Below are positions 9,226-18,036 of a stretch of DNA of 64,000 nt, piece after piece. Origin of the DNA: JBCCDY01 sp039030555 (GTDB lineage Bacteria; Bacteroidota; Bacteroidia; Cytophagales; Cyclobacteriaceae); NCBI GenBank assembly GCA_039030555.1, contig JBCCDY010000016.1, forward strand, positions 33,653 to 97,652, written 5' to 3'. The position numbers and the translations under genes were made by a program. Below the pieces are notes generated by a model. That model had not been told where the DNA came from. It saw only the letters and a list, made by a program, of their open reading frames with translations, and did no database searches. Position 1 is the first letter of the stretch, and each line of letters opens with the position of its first letter.

Positions 9226-12200
9226 TTAGTTTTTTATGATTCTATGAATAGAACGTTCACCATCTTCTTTTCTTATAAGAATTAAATAAACACCACTCTC
9301 AAACTCGTTCAAGTCAATGGTTATTTCACCATTGTTAAGCAAGGGATTATCTATATTTTGAATTAGTACACCGTCAATAGCTGTAATGCTAATAGAAGAA
9401 ACATTGTTTGATGATCTAATGGATATTTCTTTGACCGTTGGGTTCGGATAAAGCTCAATTTTTTCATTGAATGAATCAAAAGTTGAAGTAATGATAAAAT
9501 TGAATGCTTCCGAAGTTGTAATACAAGATCCTTCGCTGACCTGTACAAAGTAGTTACCCTCTTCAGTTACAACTAAGGTGTCATTAATTTCTCCTTCTAA
9601 TAATTCATTATTTCTAAACCACTGATTATTCGATGTTCTATTTGAAACCAGTAGATCCCCAAAAGAAGTGATTGAAGGCTCGATAAGATTGATAATTTGA
9701 ATAGTAAATTCATTTCGTTCACTTTCGCAGCCTGTATTGTTTACAGCGGTAATAAAAAGGGAGCTAGAGTTTTCTAATTCAATTGAACTCGCAGCGTTAT
9801 TAAAAACATAAATAGGTTCTGAAGAATCTATAGACTCGAATAATCGATAAGTCAGCCCTTCTTCAAAATTCAATATTTCAATCGTTGTTTCGCTGCCACT
9901 ACAAACCTCGAGATTATTGATTTGCGGGGACGCAGGAATTTCATTCATTGTGACTTCAACCGGAATTCTTTCTGTTTCACATGATTGTAAATTAGTTGCA
10001 GAAACAAAATATGTTCTGCTTTTTGAAACTTCCGGTAGCTGAATGGTACCTTGATTTACCTCCAAAATGGGTTCGACATCATCTATATTTTCATATATTC
10101 TTATCAAATCTGAAGGATTTTTAGTTTGAGCGATAATATCAATCGGCCCATTGTAGCAAGCAGATATTTCCTCTGTAAAGCTTTCGAGCATGGGCTGTTC
10201 TTCAATAACAAAAGAAAAGAATTCATATACTTCAATTTGTTGAGAGCATCCTTGAACGTTTGAGATACTGAGATCTAAAGTATTAACTCCATCGGCTAAT
10301 AGCCTTCTGTCTATTTTTACTTCAAGGTTTCTTCCTGTCCCCTCAATTGGATCTAGTGAGGTACTATCATTCAACTCTAAAGAATAATCAATATTTAATG
10401 TGCTCCTAAGAATTACTAATGAGATGGAGTCCGAATTGCATAAGTCCGCTGATACAATTTCTGGGATGTCCTCTTCAGAAACACCATTATTCATAAACTG
10501 GATTGAAAACCTTGAATCATTAAAAGAGGCAGGGTTATTAGTGATCTCAAAGTTATATTCAGACAGATTGGTAATTTTAATGACCTCATTTAAAAAACTA
10601 TCTATCAACTGGATATCATGTGGTAAAGAGAAATCATCCAGTCCAGAAAAATTGAGTTTGTAATCACCTGCTTGAGCGCCAGTGATTCTTAGATTTATTT
10701 CTTGAAAGCATTCTGCGGATGATACGTAGTTAAAAACATATTCGATATTACTTTCATCATTAAAAGAAGATAAGTTTAACCTTGTTTGTGTAGAAGAATT
10801 AAAGGAGCCATTTCTGAATTTTAAACCATCTAAATTATTTTCAAATGAGGTAGTCGAATTCTCACTTAGTACTATAACTGTTTCGTCATCCTGACTATTT
10901 CCTTCCAATGATACTCTTAGCGTATTTGTGAACGTTGGAGCACTTAAGAATTCTCCGTTTCCTCCTGCTATTTTTTCGTTTTCAGTGAATGTAAATTGGG
11001 TTCCTCCAGTACTATTAACCCAGAAAGACTGTCCCATTAAGATTTCACCTGCCCAGTTAATTCCATTAGGATGTCCGACTGGAGTATTGCTGCTGGCATC
11101 GAACGAGGCAAAATCGCCATTAGCTGTCCTAATGTAAAAAACTCCATTTAATTCACCTGCAGGATTATTTATATCCATTAAGGTATTACCATCAATGGGT
11201 GATGGGTAGGGGTTGCCAATCAAATTGAACTGGCCCGACTCAATTGGTAAATTGATCGTCCCTTTTCCAATGGTCCCAGTAACATCAATCACATAAGGAT
11301 CGTCCCTGTAGGTGAAAACAGCGTAGCCCCTTCCGTTCATGATTGGGACATTGTTTAAATTTACTCCTTGCAAAGAAATATATCTTGGAATGGAGGCATC
11401 ATAAAAGAAAGCTGAAGAGCGGTTGGAACGTATGATGTTTTCACAACCTGTACAATCATCGGTTGGTAAGCTTGGATCACTGAATGAGCCTGTGACTGGG
11501 AAGTCATCAACCCACATGCTTAAATCGGCACCATTGACAGGTATAGAAATGTACTCAAAATCTCCTCCCAACTCTAAATCAGTATTGGCATCAACAAATC
11601 GCTCTACAATAACATTTCCTATGAAATTATCAGGAATAGGCAATCTGGCAATTCTTGCATCACCTTGCACATTAGTAGAGCGAACGGTAAATATACCTGA
11701 TCCATCACCGTCAGCATCAAATGCTCCATTTCCGATCAATGTTAATGTTCCCAACAAATCAACTTCAGTATTTACATTTACAGTCTGAGGATTACTGACG
11801 AGCATGTCCTGAAAAGTGAAAGATGAAGTTCCTTCTATTGATTGTGAAGAACTTGTTCCATCGAAGATGACTAAGCTACTTCCAATATTTAAAATGGAAT
11901 TATTGATTAAATCTCCTGCTAAACTTAGGTCATTGTTATTTAGGTTCAATGTGGTTTGGTCTGAAATCACTAAATCACCATTCACATCTAGTGTATTCTG
12001 TACATTGTATTCTGAGTTGCCTTCTAAGACAAGATCATTATAGGATGTGTTAAAGATCGTTCTTACTCCTTGACCTCTATAATCCACAAGAGAACCATCG
12101 TTTGTGACAAGTGACCCCCCTCCGGTTTCAGTAATATTTCCATCGATAAAGAGAGTTCCGTTTACGGTTAACGTTGAAAATAACCCTCCTGCCAGGTTAA

Positions 12201-12540
12201 TTGAGATGTCTTCTGCAACAGATAGTGTTTGGTTCTGAAAGATATTTAATGCTATGATACCGAGGAGATTTGAATTCAAGGACAAAGACCGTATGGAAAC
12301 ATCTTCAGTGATATCAATAAAGAAAAACTGAAATTCGAATGGGAAAAAGGACAAAGCTGCTGTTATGGTAACATCATTATCAGGTCCGGGTACTCCATCA
12401 TTTCCGGGTGTACCATCTCCAGAATCCCAATTCAGTTGATCGGACCAGTTTGTCCCGTCGCCATCTCCAGTCCAATTGAATGTTTGGGAAAAAGCTGAAT
12501 TAGAAAAAAACAAAAAAAGCACTAATAATATAGGCTTCAT
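9226..12540 (-). CDS. T9SS-secreted surface protein with C-terminal sorting domain
   Basis: A 1104-residue secreted protein. It has a signal peptide (ILLVLFLFFSNSAFSQ), an N-terminal region opening with FNWTGDGDGTNWSDQLNW and rich in Asn/Gly/Leu strand repeats (about 20-260, beta-helix-like), then a middle section and several Ig-like segments with paired cysteines (about 690-1010). The last 80 residues are a type A T9SS sorting domain: ELYPNPTVKEISIRSS, then GVLIQ, SGVYLILIRKEDG and a basic end. The family rule is export by Sec, then transport through the type IX system and surface anchoring or release. The function of the large passenger is not recognisable; adhesion is possible. It appears to have its own promoter in 12541-12776. 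Confidence 0.88.
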   Translation of the reverse strand: MKPILLVLFLFFSNSAFSQTFNWTGDGDGTNWSDQLNWDSGDGTPGNDGVPGPDNDVTITAALSFFPFEFQFFFIDITEDVSIRSLSLNSNLLGIIALNIFQNQTLSVAEDISINLAGGLFSTLTVNGTLFIDGNITETGGGSLVTNDGSLVDYRGQGVRTIFNTSYNDLVLEGNSEYNVQNTLDVNGDLVISDQTTLNLNNNDLSLAGDLINNSILNIGSSLVIFDGTSSSQSIEGTSSFTFQDMLVSNPQTVNVNTEVDLLGTLTLIGNGAFDADGDGSGIFTVRSTNVQGDARIARLPIPDNFIGNVIVERFVDANTDLELGGDFEYISIPVNGADLSMWVDDFPVTGSFSDPSLPTDDCTGCENIIRSNRSSAFFYDASIPRYISLQGVNLNNVPIMNGRGYAVFTYRDDPYVIDVTGTIGKGTINLPIESGQFNLIGNPYPSPIDGNTLMDINNPAGELNGVFYIRTANGDFASFDASSNTPVGHPNGINWAGEILMGQSFWVNSTGGTQFTFTENEKIAGGNGEFLSAPTFTNTLRVSLEGNSQDDETVIVLSENSTTSFENNLDGLKFRNGSFNSSTQTRLNLSSFNDESNIEYVFNYVSSAECFQEINLRITGAQAGDYKLNFSGLDDFSLPHDIQLIDSFLNEVIKITNLSEYNFEITNNPASFNDSRFSIQFMNNGVSEEDIPEIVSADLCNSDSISLVILRSTLNIDYSLELNDSTSLDPIEGTGRNLEVKIDRRLLADGVNTLDLSISNVQGCSQQIEVYEFFSFVIEEQPMLESFTEEISACYNGPIDIIAQTKNPSDLIRIYENIDDVEPILEVNQGTIQLPEVSKSRTYFVSATNLQSCETERIPVEVTMNEIPASPQINNLEVCSGSETTIEILNFEEGLTYRLFESIDSSEPIYVFNNAASSIELENSSSLFITAVNNTGCESERNEFTIQIINLIEPSITSFGDLLVSNRTSNNQWFRNNELLEGEINDTLVVTEEGNYFVQVSEGSCITTSEAFNFIITSTFDSFNEKIELYPNPTVKEISIRSSNNVSSISITAIDGVLIQNIDNPLLNNGEITIDLNEFESGVYLILIRKEDGERSIHRIIKN

Positions 12541-12776
12541 ACAATTTTAACTTCCTTATATTCGACATAATGCTAATTACATCTGCCTTTAAATAATATT
12601 ATTTAAAATTGGAAAAATATAATTAACGTGAATTAATTACTTAAGAAGATAAAAGGTAAACCCTTCAATCAAAATATTTATTTTGATGGTCTGTCGAACG
12701 ACTTTCAGAAGCTATGATGTCAGGTGTGGAACTGGTTAATTTTGAATTATAAGTTATTACAGAAAGTTCAAACTGC
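12541..12776 (-). promoter_or_regulatory. Intergenic region upstream of T9SS cargo gene
   Basis: A very AT-rich 236-bp gap between two leftward genes. It contains a perfect 9-bp inverted repeat ATCAAAATA/TATTTTGAT at 12668-12687, which could end the upstream transcript, although no T-run follows on the minus strand. The cargo-gene promoter presumably lies in 12541-12640; no consensus element was found. Confidence 0.35.
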
Positions 12777-13508
12777 TTATATGTTAGGCGACATATTATA
12801 AATCACTTTCCATATTTTCAGTCCTTCTTCAGTACGTCTAAAAACAAAAAGGTTTTTGGTTTTAAAATCTATTGGGGAGTCGCCGTTTTTAGGATAAAAC
12901 TTTCCTACGACTTTCCCCCTCATTAATATAATCTCTTCGTATGGGAAAATTTCTACAACTTGATGTTCCATATCAGCATAACCAAATTCATTTTGCTTAT
13001 TCAGGTATTCGGATAAATCAGATTTGGTGTTTACTACATCATTATTGGGGGCCATATGCACCAGATCATCAACCCAAACATCAAGCTTGGTCTTTATGGA
13101 AACCTCGTTGTCATCCTGTATTTTCAGAATTGACTTTATTTCTTCTTCGTAATTTTCATAAGAATCTTTTCCTTTATCTATTCTAACAAAGTTCCCTCCG
13201 TAGTAACTACCTGTTTGGTTATCACTGCTATCATATTGATATGAGCTTAACTCATATTCTTTGTCTGAGATCCACTTATAGTCGTATAACCTATAAGTTC
13301 CTTCAGGCTCTCCTTCGAACGATATTTTCAAACTAACATCACCATTTTCTTTTACGTTACCTTTTCCTATTCCACTTCTGGACGGGTAAAAGCTTGAGGT
13401 ATGGTGCACCTCTTCTTTTTTGCGATTGTAAGTCCATAATATATGGCCCCTTGCTGAGCTGGCTTCTATGGCTTGCAGAATACTATTATCGGTATTTAAC
13501 ACCTGCAC
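12777..13508 (-). CDS. C-terminal part of the split gene: DUF1579-like plus SnoaL-like domains
   Basis: This open segment (up to 243 residues from a weak GTG at 13508) has no signal peptide and begins inside a domain, which fits a downstream fragment. Residues 1-115 resemble the DUF1579/lipocalin-like fold, with strand motifs GHILWTYNRKKEEVHH, SFYPSRSGIGKG and EGTYRLYDYKWISD. Residues about 120-243 look like a SnoaL/DUF4440 (NTF2-like) domain ending in FVFRRTEEGLKIWKVIYN. Without read-through it would be a cytosolic stump and probably not functional. Its next neighbour upstream (14042) is another SnoaL-like gene. Confidence 0.6.
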   Translation of the reverse strand: MQVLNTDNSILQAIEASSARGHILWTYNRKKEEVHHTSSFYPSRSGIGKGNVKENGDVSLKISFEGEPEGTYRLYDYKWISDKEYELSSYQYDSSDNQTGSYYGGNFVRIDKGKDSYENYEEEIKSILKIQDDNEVSIKTKLDVWVDDLVHMAPNNDVVNTKSDLSEYLNKQNEFGYADMEHQVVEIFPYEEIILMRGKVVGKFYPKNGDSPIDFKTKNLFVFRRTEEGLKIWKVIYNMSPNI

Positions 13509-13586
13509 TTTGGTATAATGATTAGGGATTTTAACATGCTCTATTTCTTGACCATTACTTTGACTCCAGTTGTCATCCTTAAGAGT

Positions 13587-13991
13587 TCATTCGCCAATGA
13601 ATTTTTTAAAAGGATTTTCTGGCCTCTCTACATATTTAAACTCACTGTTGTGAAATTTGATATTTTCACTTACTTGGATATTGCGCGCCTCTCCACCTTC
13701 CCATTCCACTTCATTTAAAACGTACTTAAAATATATTTCTGAATGCTCATCGGAATCGAAATCAACTTTTGCTGAATAGATACCGTCATTATTCTTATCC
13801 GTTAGCTTAATCCCATTAACCCATGTTAGGGGATAAGCACTTCCTCGGATTCCCACATTCAAAACAGTATCTCCTACTTTAAGGCCAGTTGGATTCATAT
13901 CTACATTGAATGTGAAAGACACTTTCTGCGCATTTGAGACGGTAAAGGAAGCTAATAGAATAACTATTAGCTTTGCTAAATGTATTTTCAT
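13587..13991 (-). CDS. N-terminal part of the split gene: signal peptide plus beta-sandwich domain
   Basis: A 134-residue exported fragment. The signal peptide LIVILLASFTVSNAQ is followed by a beta-sandwich domain (VSFTFNVDMNPTGLKVGD, DKNNDGIYSAKVDF, YFKYVLNEVEWEGG) of the kind seen as N-terminal carbohydrate-binding-like modules in Bacteroidota secreted proteins. The protein stops exactly where the next domain should begin (NPFKKFIGE). It could still be secreted as a single-domain product. The ATG at 13991 is well placed. Confidence 0.65.
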   Translation of the reverse strand: MKIHLAKLIVILLASFTVSNAQKVSFTFNVDMNPTGLKVGDTVLNVGIRGSAYPLTWVNGIKLTDKNNDGIYSAKVDFDSDEHSEIYFKYVLNEVEWEGGEARNIQVSENIKFHNSEFKYVERPENPFKKFIGE

Positions 13992-14041
13992 TGCCTGATT
14001 GCTTATGGTTTTAGTTTATAGAAGTTCTTTTTTTTTAAACC

Positions 14042-14524
14042 TTAATTCCTAGCTGGCTGAATAATCTCTCGTATTGTTGCCCATCCGGTAGGGCTTTTAT
14101 CGTATCTGACATATGTTACCATTGTCCTTCCTTTAAAAACGAAAGGTTCGCCTCCATTCTTTGGAGTGCCTTTGATAGAGAATTTCGTTTGCTCGATAGC
14201 TAAATCCTCTTGAATTAAGATATTGTCAATCTCATTTTCCGTAAACTCTAAATAATAACTGGCTAGTGTTTTGGTTATTCCTTCGATGACTTCATCTCTG
14301 CCAATTTTCAAATCATCATAACTAAGGGCTTTAATAACCTCAGGATGGTGCAACAACCTAATCTTTTCTACATCTCCTTCAGAAAATGCTGCTCTTATTC
14401 TCTCTCCATTTTTAAGAATCTCTTCTTCAACACTTTCGACTTGTGCTAGATTAATTAATGGGTTAAATAACAATATTACAAAAAGCAGATATGAAATAAG
14501 GATCGTTTTCTTTTGATAGTTCAT
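14042..14524 (-). CDS. Exported SnoaL-like (DUF4440-type) protein
   Basis: A 160-residue protein with a strongly hydrophobic N-terminus (ILISYLLFVILLFNPLINLAQ) and an NTF2-like/SnoaL mature domain: helix EEEILKNGERIRAAFSEGDVEKI, strand-rich middle, then FKGRTMVTYVRYDKSPTGWATIREI. Such domains bind small hydrophobic ligands or act as small hydrolases or isomerases; no catalytic residues can be assigned. The ATG at 14524 is preferred to an upstream TTG at 14536. It lies 50 bp upstream of the split secreted gene and may share its transcript, and it is divergent from the ECF sigma factor. Confidence 0.75.
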   Translation of the reverse strand: MNYQKKTILISYLLFVILLFNPLINLAQVESVEEEILKNGERIRAAFSEGDVEKIRLLHHPEVIKALSYDDLKIGRDEVIEGITKTLASYYLEFTENEIDNILIQEDLAIEQTKFSIKGTPKNGGEPFVFKGRTMVTYVRYDKSPTGWATIREIIQPARN

Positions 14525-14730
14525 GGTTTTCAGCAAAGGTCTAACGTATTTTGTTTTCGTGGCTCTTGCGAAAGTTAACAGCTGAGTCGCAGTATTGAAT
14601 AGATAGTTTGTAAAACTATGTCACCAATACAATTGTAAAGGGATTTTATTAATCTCACATAAATAATTTGAACATAAGACAACGTTTTATATTAATCCTG
14701 CATTATTGATGTAAAGAGCGGATAAATAAG

Positions 14731-15273
14731 TTGGATACGAATAGTCTTGTAGGAGCCTGCAAAAAGCAGGATTCAAAAGCTCAGAAAGAGCTTTATGAGA
14801 GATATTCGGAATTATTGTTCAGAGTCTGTTACAGATATGTAAAAAATAGGTTCGATGTAGAAGACCTCGTGATCAGCAGCTTTATGAAAATATTTAAATC
14901 CATAAGTCAATTCGAATATAGGGACGAAAAGAGTCTGGAAGGCTGGATGAAACGAGTAGTTATCAATGAATCATTGATGTTGCTGCGAAAGAACAATAGT
15001 TTTCATATGATTGCAGAAAGCGGGGCAGAAGAGTTGAGTTGTGATCTATCACCAATTTCAGCAATGCAAGAAGAAGATATCTACAATTTGATATCTGAAC
15101 TGCCTACAGGCTATAGAACAGTATTTAACCTTTACGTCGTGGAGGGTTATTCGCACAAAGAAATAGCAGAGAAGCTCGAGATATCTGAGAATACTTCAAG
15201 GACACAACTTAAAAAAGCCAGGAATTCATTAGCAGAAATGATACAGAAGGAAGGAGGAAAATATGGAAGCTAA
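14731..15273 (+). CDS. ECF-type RNA polymerase sigma factor
   Basis: A 180-residue sigma-70 family factor with only regions 2 and 4. Region 2 (about 10-85) shows ELYERYSELLFRVCYRYVKN and the DVEDLV core-binding helix. Region 4 (about 118-175) has LPTGYRTVFNLYVVEGYSHKE, IAEKLEISENTSRTQLKKAR, the helix-turn-helix for -35 recognition. The start is a TTG at 14731: an in-frame TGA at 14707 blocks extension, and GAGCGG lies about 10 bp upstream. It overlaps the next gene by 11 bp, so a membrane regulator is translated with it. Probable role: envelope or surface stress control of the four downstream genes. Confidence 0.92.
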   Translation: MDTNSLVGACKKQDSKAQKELYERYSELLFRVCYRYVKNRFDVEDLVISSFMKIFKSISQFEYRDEKSLEGWMKRVVINESLMLLRKNNSFHMIAESGAEELSCDLSPISAMQEEDIYNLISELPTGYRTVFNLYVVEGYSHKEIAEKLEISENTSRTQLKKARNSLAEMIQKEGGKYGS

Positions 15274-16012
15274 AAAAGAATATATAAGTATAAGTGAAAA
15301 AGTTGCCCGAGCAGAACGATCTGGAAACCTGGCGCCTGAATGGAACCCCGATACAGCATGGCAGAGGCTTGAAGCACAGTTAATGCCAGTGGAAGAGAAG
15401 AAGACTGTGATCGCATGGTATTGGAAAGCAGCTGCAATCGTATTCCTAATGGGTTTAACGTTCATTTTCTTAAGAGAAGTTTACTTCTACAGGCCTTATG
15501 AAAAGATCGTGATAAACCAAAATGAAAATAAAACCTATTCTAGCGAGTTAGCACAGGTCGCTAAAGATGAAGAAAATATCAGCTTAGATGTAGCGGTGGT
15601 GGAAAACTCAGAAAAACTGCCCCGGGAAGTTTTACACGATAATGAGAACTTAGAAAGGATTGTGTCAAATGAAAGATTGGCTTCTAATTCACAAGAATCT
15701 AAGACGAACGATGAGGGCTATCAAAAGCTATCATTTACAAATGAAATAGATCTGCTTAAAGCAACTTCATTTAAAAGTAAAAGCATATCGTTAAATGGGA
15801 AGCCATTAACTACAATAAAGGAAGATTTTACGCTTGAACCTGTTCCAGTCGCCTCTAGCATAAAAGAAGAGATTGTAATTGATAAAAAAGAAGTAGTTGA
15901 AAAACGACCGACTAAAGGAATTAAGTTTAAGTTTTTTACCCGGTCAGAATCAAATAATAAAACTAGAAATGAAAGACCTCCTTTAGTAGGCTTTGCAAGT
16001 ATAAAAAATTAG
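15263..16012 (+). CDS. Single-pass membrane protein, likely anti-sigma factor
   Basis: A 249-residue protein with a cytoplasmic N-terminal part of about 50 residues, one TM segment (AAAIVFLMGLTFIFL, about residues 55-70) and a low-complexity periplasmic remainder rich in Glu, Lys and Ser. It overlaps the sigma factor gene by 11 bp and has an unusually clear Shine-Dalgarno (GGAGG at 15254-15258). The position and topology fit an anti-sigma factor; the N-terminal segment (SEKVARAERSGNLAPEW, PDTAWQRLEAQL) is the likely sigma contact. No zinc-binding HxxxCxxC motif is present, so it is not a ZAS-type protein. Function is inferred from context. Confidence 0.7.
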   Translation: MEAKKEYISISEKVARAERSGNLAPEWNPDTAWQRLEAQLMPVEEKKTVIAWYWKAAAIVFLMGLTFIFLREVYFYRPYEKIVINQNENKTYSSELAQVAKDEENISLDVAVVENSEKLPREVLHDNENLERIVSNERLASNSQESKTNDEGYQKLSFTNEIDLLKATSFKSKSISLNGKPLTTIKEDFTLEPVPVASSIKEEIVIDKKEVVEKRPTKGIKFKFFTRSESNNKTRNERPPLVGFASIKN

Positions 16013-16032
16013 AAAAGATAAATTAACAAACT

Positions 16033-17055
16033 ATGAAGAAGCAACCAATCATTCGCTTAATAGGATTACTATGCCTGATTTTAAGTACGGAAAGTACTGT
16101 TTATGCCCAATCAGGATATGTAGAAAAACCGGATACCATTGTATTGAATTTCACTGAAGGTGGTACCATCAGTATTATGATGCGGGATATACGGCAACCT
16201 CAGCAATTGGAACAGCTAAAGCCCATTTTTGAAAGCATAAATGAAGTTTTCAAATCGGGCGATTACAGAGAACCAGTTGTAATTGAATACAAGAAAATTG
16301 AGGACAGCAGGTATGGAATTGAAATCTCGGAAAGCGATCTGGTAAGAGAAATAGAGACTTCTAACGGCCAGGCTCAAATCATTACAGCTCGAAGTAGAAT
16401 ATACCTAACATTAGATAAAAAAGATATATTGGTGAAACTAGAGCGCATGGATATGATGGACGATCTCATCAACATTAATTACAATAATGTGATGGATGCT
16501 ATTTGGAATGAGGTGGGTCAGTTACCTCAAAAATTAGGGTATAAGAATTTCTATCCTATTGAGGTCGATTACAAAAACGGAGAAACTAAAAAAGTAAGAA
16601 TAGGAGAGCTTTGGGCAAATGATCAACTGGAAATTAATGGAGGTATAGGACTTGGTTTCGTACGCACTGAATTCATTCCTGATATTAGTTTCAATTTGGC
16701 AATCCGATTTGCTAACAAATACCAGGCATACACACATAAATTCGGAGTGCTTACCAATCTCCTTTATTTTTTCGATGAAGATGAATCAGGAGATTTAGAC
16801 ATCAATATAAATACTTTTGTACAGGGTTATTACGGGTATAACCTCAATAGTAGGAAAAGTTCGGATGAACAATGGCTACTATTAGGACTGGGTTATCTTG
16901 TTGGCGAAAATGGAGATGCTTTCGAAGGCAATACATTCAAGGTTACGGCAGGCCTTCAAACGAATTGGAAAAGAATAGATATCCTTCCTGAGCTATACAT
17001 CACAGATGATTTTGGAAAAGTGTTCCCAGGTATTCGATTCGGATTGACATTTTAA
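16033..17055 (+). CDS. Predicted outer-membrane beta-barrel protein
   Basis: A 340-residue protein with a signal peptide (LIGLLCLILSTESTVYAQ), a mixed periplasmic-like region (about 25-200) and a C-terminal half with alternating amphipathic strands (GGIGLGFVRTEF, ISFNLAIRFANKYQAYTH, KFGVLTNLLYFF), ending in Phe (IRFGLTF), the usual end of outer-membrane barrels. No family name is recognised. It follows the putative anti-sigma gene by 20 bp and is probably a target or partner of the ECF system. Confidence 0.6.
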   Translation: MKKQPIIRLIGLLCLILSTESTVYAQSGYVEKPDTIVLNFTEGGTISIMMRDIRQPQQLEQLKPIFESINEVFKSGDYREPVVIEYKKIEDSRYGIEISESDLVREIETSNGQAQIITARSRIYLTLDKKDILVKLERMDMMDDLININYNNVMDAIWNEVGQLPQKLGYKNFYPIEVDYKNGETKKVRIGELWANDQLEINGGIGLGFVRTEFIPDISFNLAIRFANKYQAYTHKFGVLTNLLYFFDEDESGDLDININTFVQGYYGYNLNSRKSSDEQWLLLGLGYLVGENGDAFEGNTFKVTAGLQTNWKRIDILPELYITDDFGKVFPGIRFGLTF

Positions 17056-17073
17056 GCCCTACTTGTCATTGTA

Positions 17074-18027
17074 ATGTATATTCTATTGATTACCCTTTTG
17101 AGCTTCTTTTTTAAACTAGAAAAGGAATCGGACTACCTCGATTATCATCGAAAAGTAATCGAGATTGAAAAGCTGATCGTCGAAAATGAATATCAAGATG
17201 CTCTCAACGGATATAAGTCGCTATTCGATACTTATGATTTTGTGTTTGTACGAGATTATAAAGTGGCTGCACAACTGGCCTTCAAATTGAAGCTGGAAGC
17301 AACAGCCATGAGTTTTGTGAAAATGGGAATTAGAAAGGGTTGGATATTAGAAGATATTAAAAAGAACAAGTTTTTAAAGTCTGCTTTAAATGGTATTTAC
17401 CTTAAAGAGCTTAAGTCAGAATATTATGATCTACGACAGACTCTATTCAGAAATATTGATCTCTCTCTCAAGGAGACCGTACATGAAATGTTTAAGAAAG
17501 ATCAGAAAAAAGCATTCGGAGCACTCTTAAGAATTGGAGATAAGGCCCAGACCAGGTATTCGGAGAATAAATTCGGACCACACAGTATTGATCAGCTTAA
17601 GGAGTTGGATAAAATAATCTCTGAAAATGGTTATCCGGGAGAGCGTTTGATTGGGAATGATATCTGGGCCTCTACCATTTTGAGCCATCATAACTCCATT
17701 TCTCCTGATTTTTCAAGAAATGACACACTTTATCCTGTATTGAAACCTAAGTTGCTTGGTGCCCTTGAAAAAGGGGAAATTTCGCCTTTTGAATTTGCAG
17801 TTATTGAAGACTGGAGAATAGCGGTTTTGGATAGGCTAACAGGATATGGGTTTTTGGGCCCGGATTTAACAAAGGAAAGGCTGAATATTGTTAACCAAAA
17901 CAGAAGCAGGATAGGAATGAGATCGATAGAACTTAGAAACCAGTTGGTTGAGATTGAGGAAAAAACTGGAATGGATTTCTACCTTCTTGGAGGGCCTTGG
18001 CAGAAAGGTTTAATTAAGATTGATTAG
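17074..18027 (+). CDS. Unknown helical protein, DUF6624-like
   Basis: A 317-residue protein with a short hydrophobic N-terminus (YILLITLLSFFF) that could be a signal anchor. It is helix-rich, and the C-terminal half resembles DUF6624-type proteins: an alternating pattern with WASTILSHHNSISPDF, LGALEKGEISPFEFAVIEDW and LDRLTGYGFLGP. Many of the usual family positions (QxxDQ, YGTQ) are not obvious, so the assignment is tentative. It is in the ECF operon, 18 bp after the barrel protein and 9 bp before the beta-lactamase-fold hybrid. Confidence 0.5.
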   Translation: MYILLITLLSFFFKLEKESDYLDYHRKVIEIEKLIVENEYQDALNGYKSLFDTYDFVFVRDYKVAAQLAFKLKLEATAMSFVKMGIRKGWILEDIKKNKFLKSALNGIYLKELKSEYYDLRQTLFRNIDLSLKETVHEMFKKDQKKAFGALLRIGDKAQTRYSENKFGPHSIDQLKELDKIISENGYPGERLIGNDIWASTILSHHNSISPDFSRNDTLYPVLKPKLLGALEKGEISPFEFAVIEDWRIAVLDRLTGYGFLGPDLTKERLNIVNQNRSRIGMRSIELRNQLVEIEEKTGMDFYLLGGPWQKGLIKID

Positions 18028-18036
18028 TACAAGAAC

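Larger units (their letters stand above)
12777..13991 (-). pseudogene. Secreted multi-domain protein gene interrupted by one TGA
   Basis: Two leftward open frames, 13991-13587 and 13508-12777, lie in the same reading frame and are separated only by a TGA at 13589-13587; all 26 codons between that stop and the GTG at 13508 are open. Reading through gives NPFKKFIGE-stop-TLKDDNWS, and Trp at the stop (TGG to TGA) would restore the typical FIGEWTL opening of a lipocalin/DUF1579-like domain. The full product would be about 404 residues: signal peptide, beta-sandwich domain, DUF1579-like domain, C-terminal SnoaL-like domain. TGA is an ordinary stop elsewhere in the window, so the simplest explanation is a nonsense mutation or a base error. 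The two halves are listed separately. Confidence 0.7.

Noticed and set aside
12668..12687. AT-only perfect inverted repeat as a definite terminator
   Set aside because: It has no G/C pairs beyond one and lacks a T-run, so stability is low; mentioned only under the intergenic region.
13587..13589. Selenocysteine or TGA-as-Trp recoding at the in-frame TGA
   Set aside because: TGA is the normal stop of other genes here (for example at 20391, 24513, 29980 and 31308), and no clear SECIS-like hairpin follows the codon.
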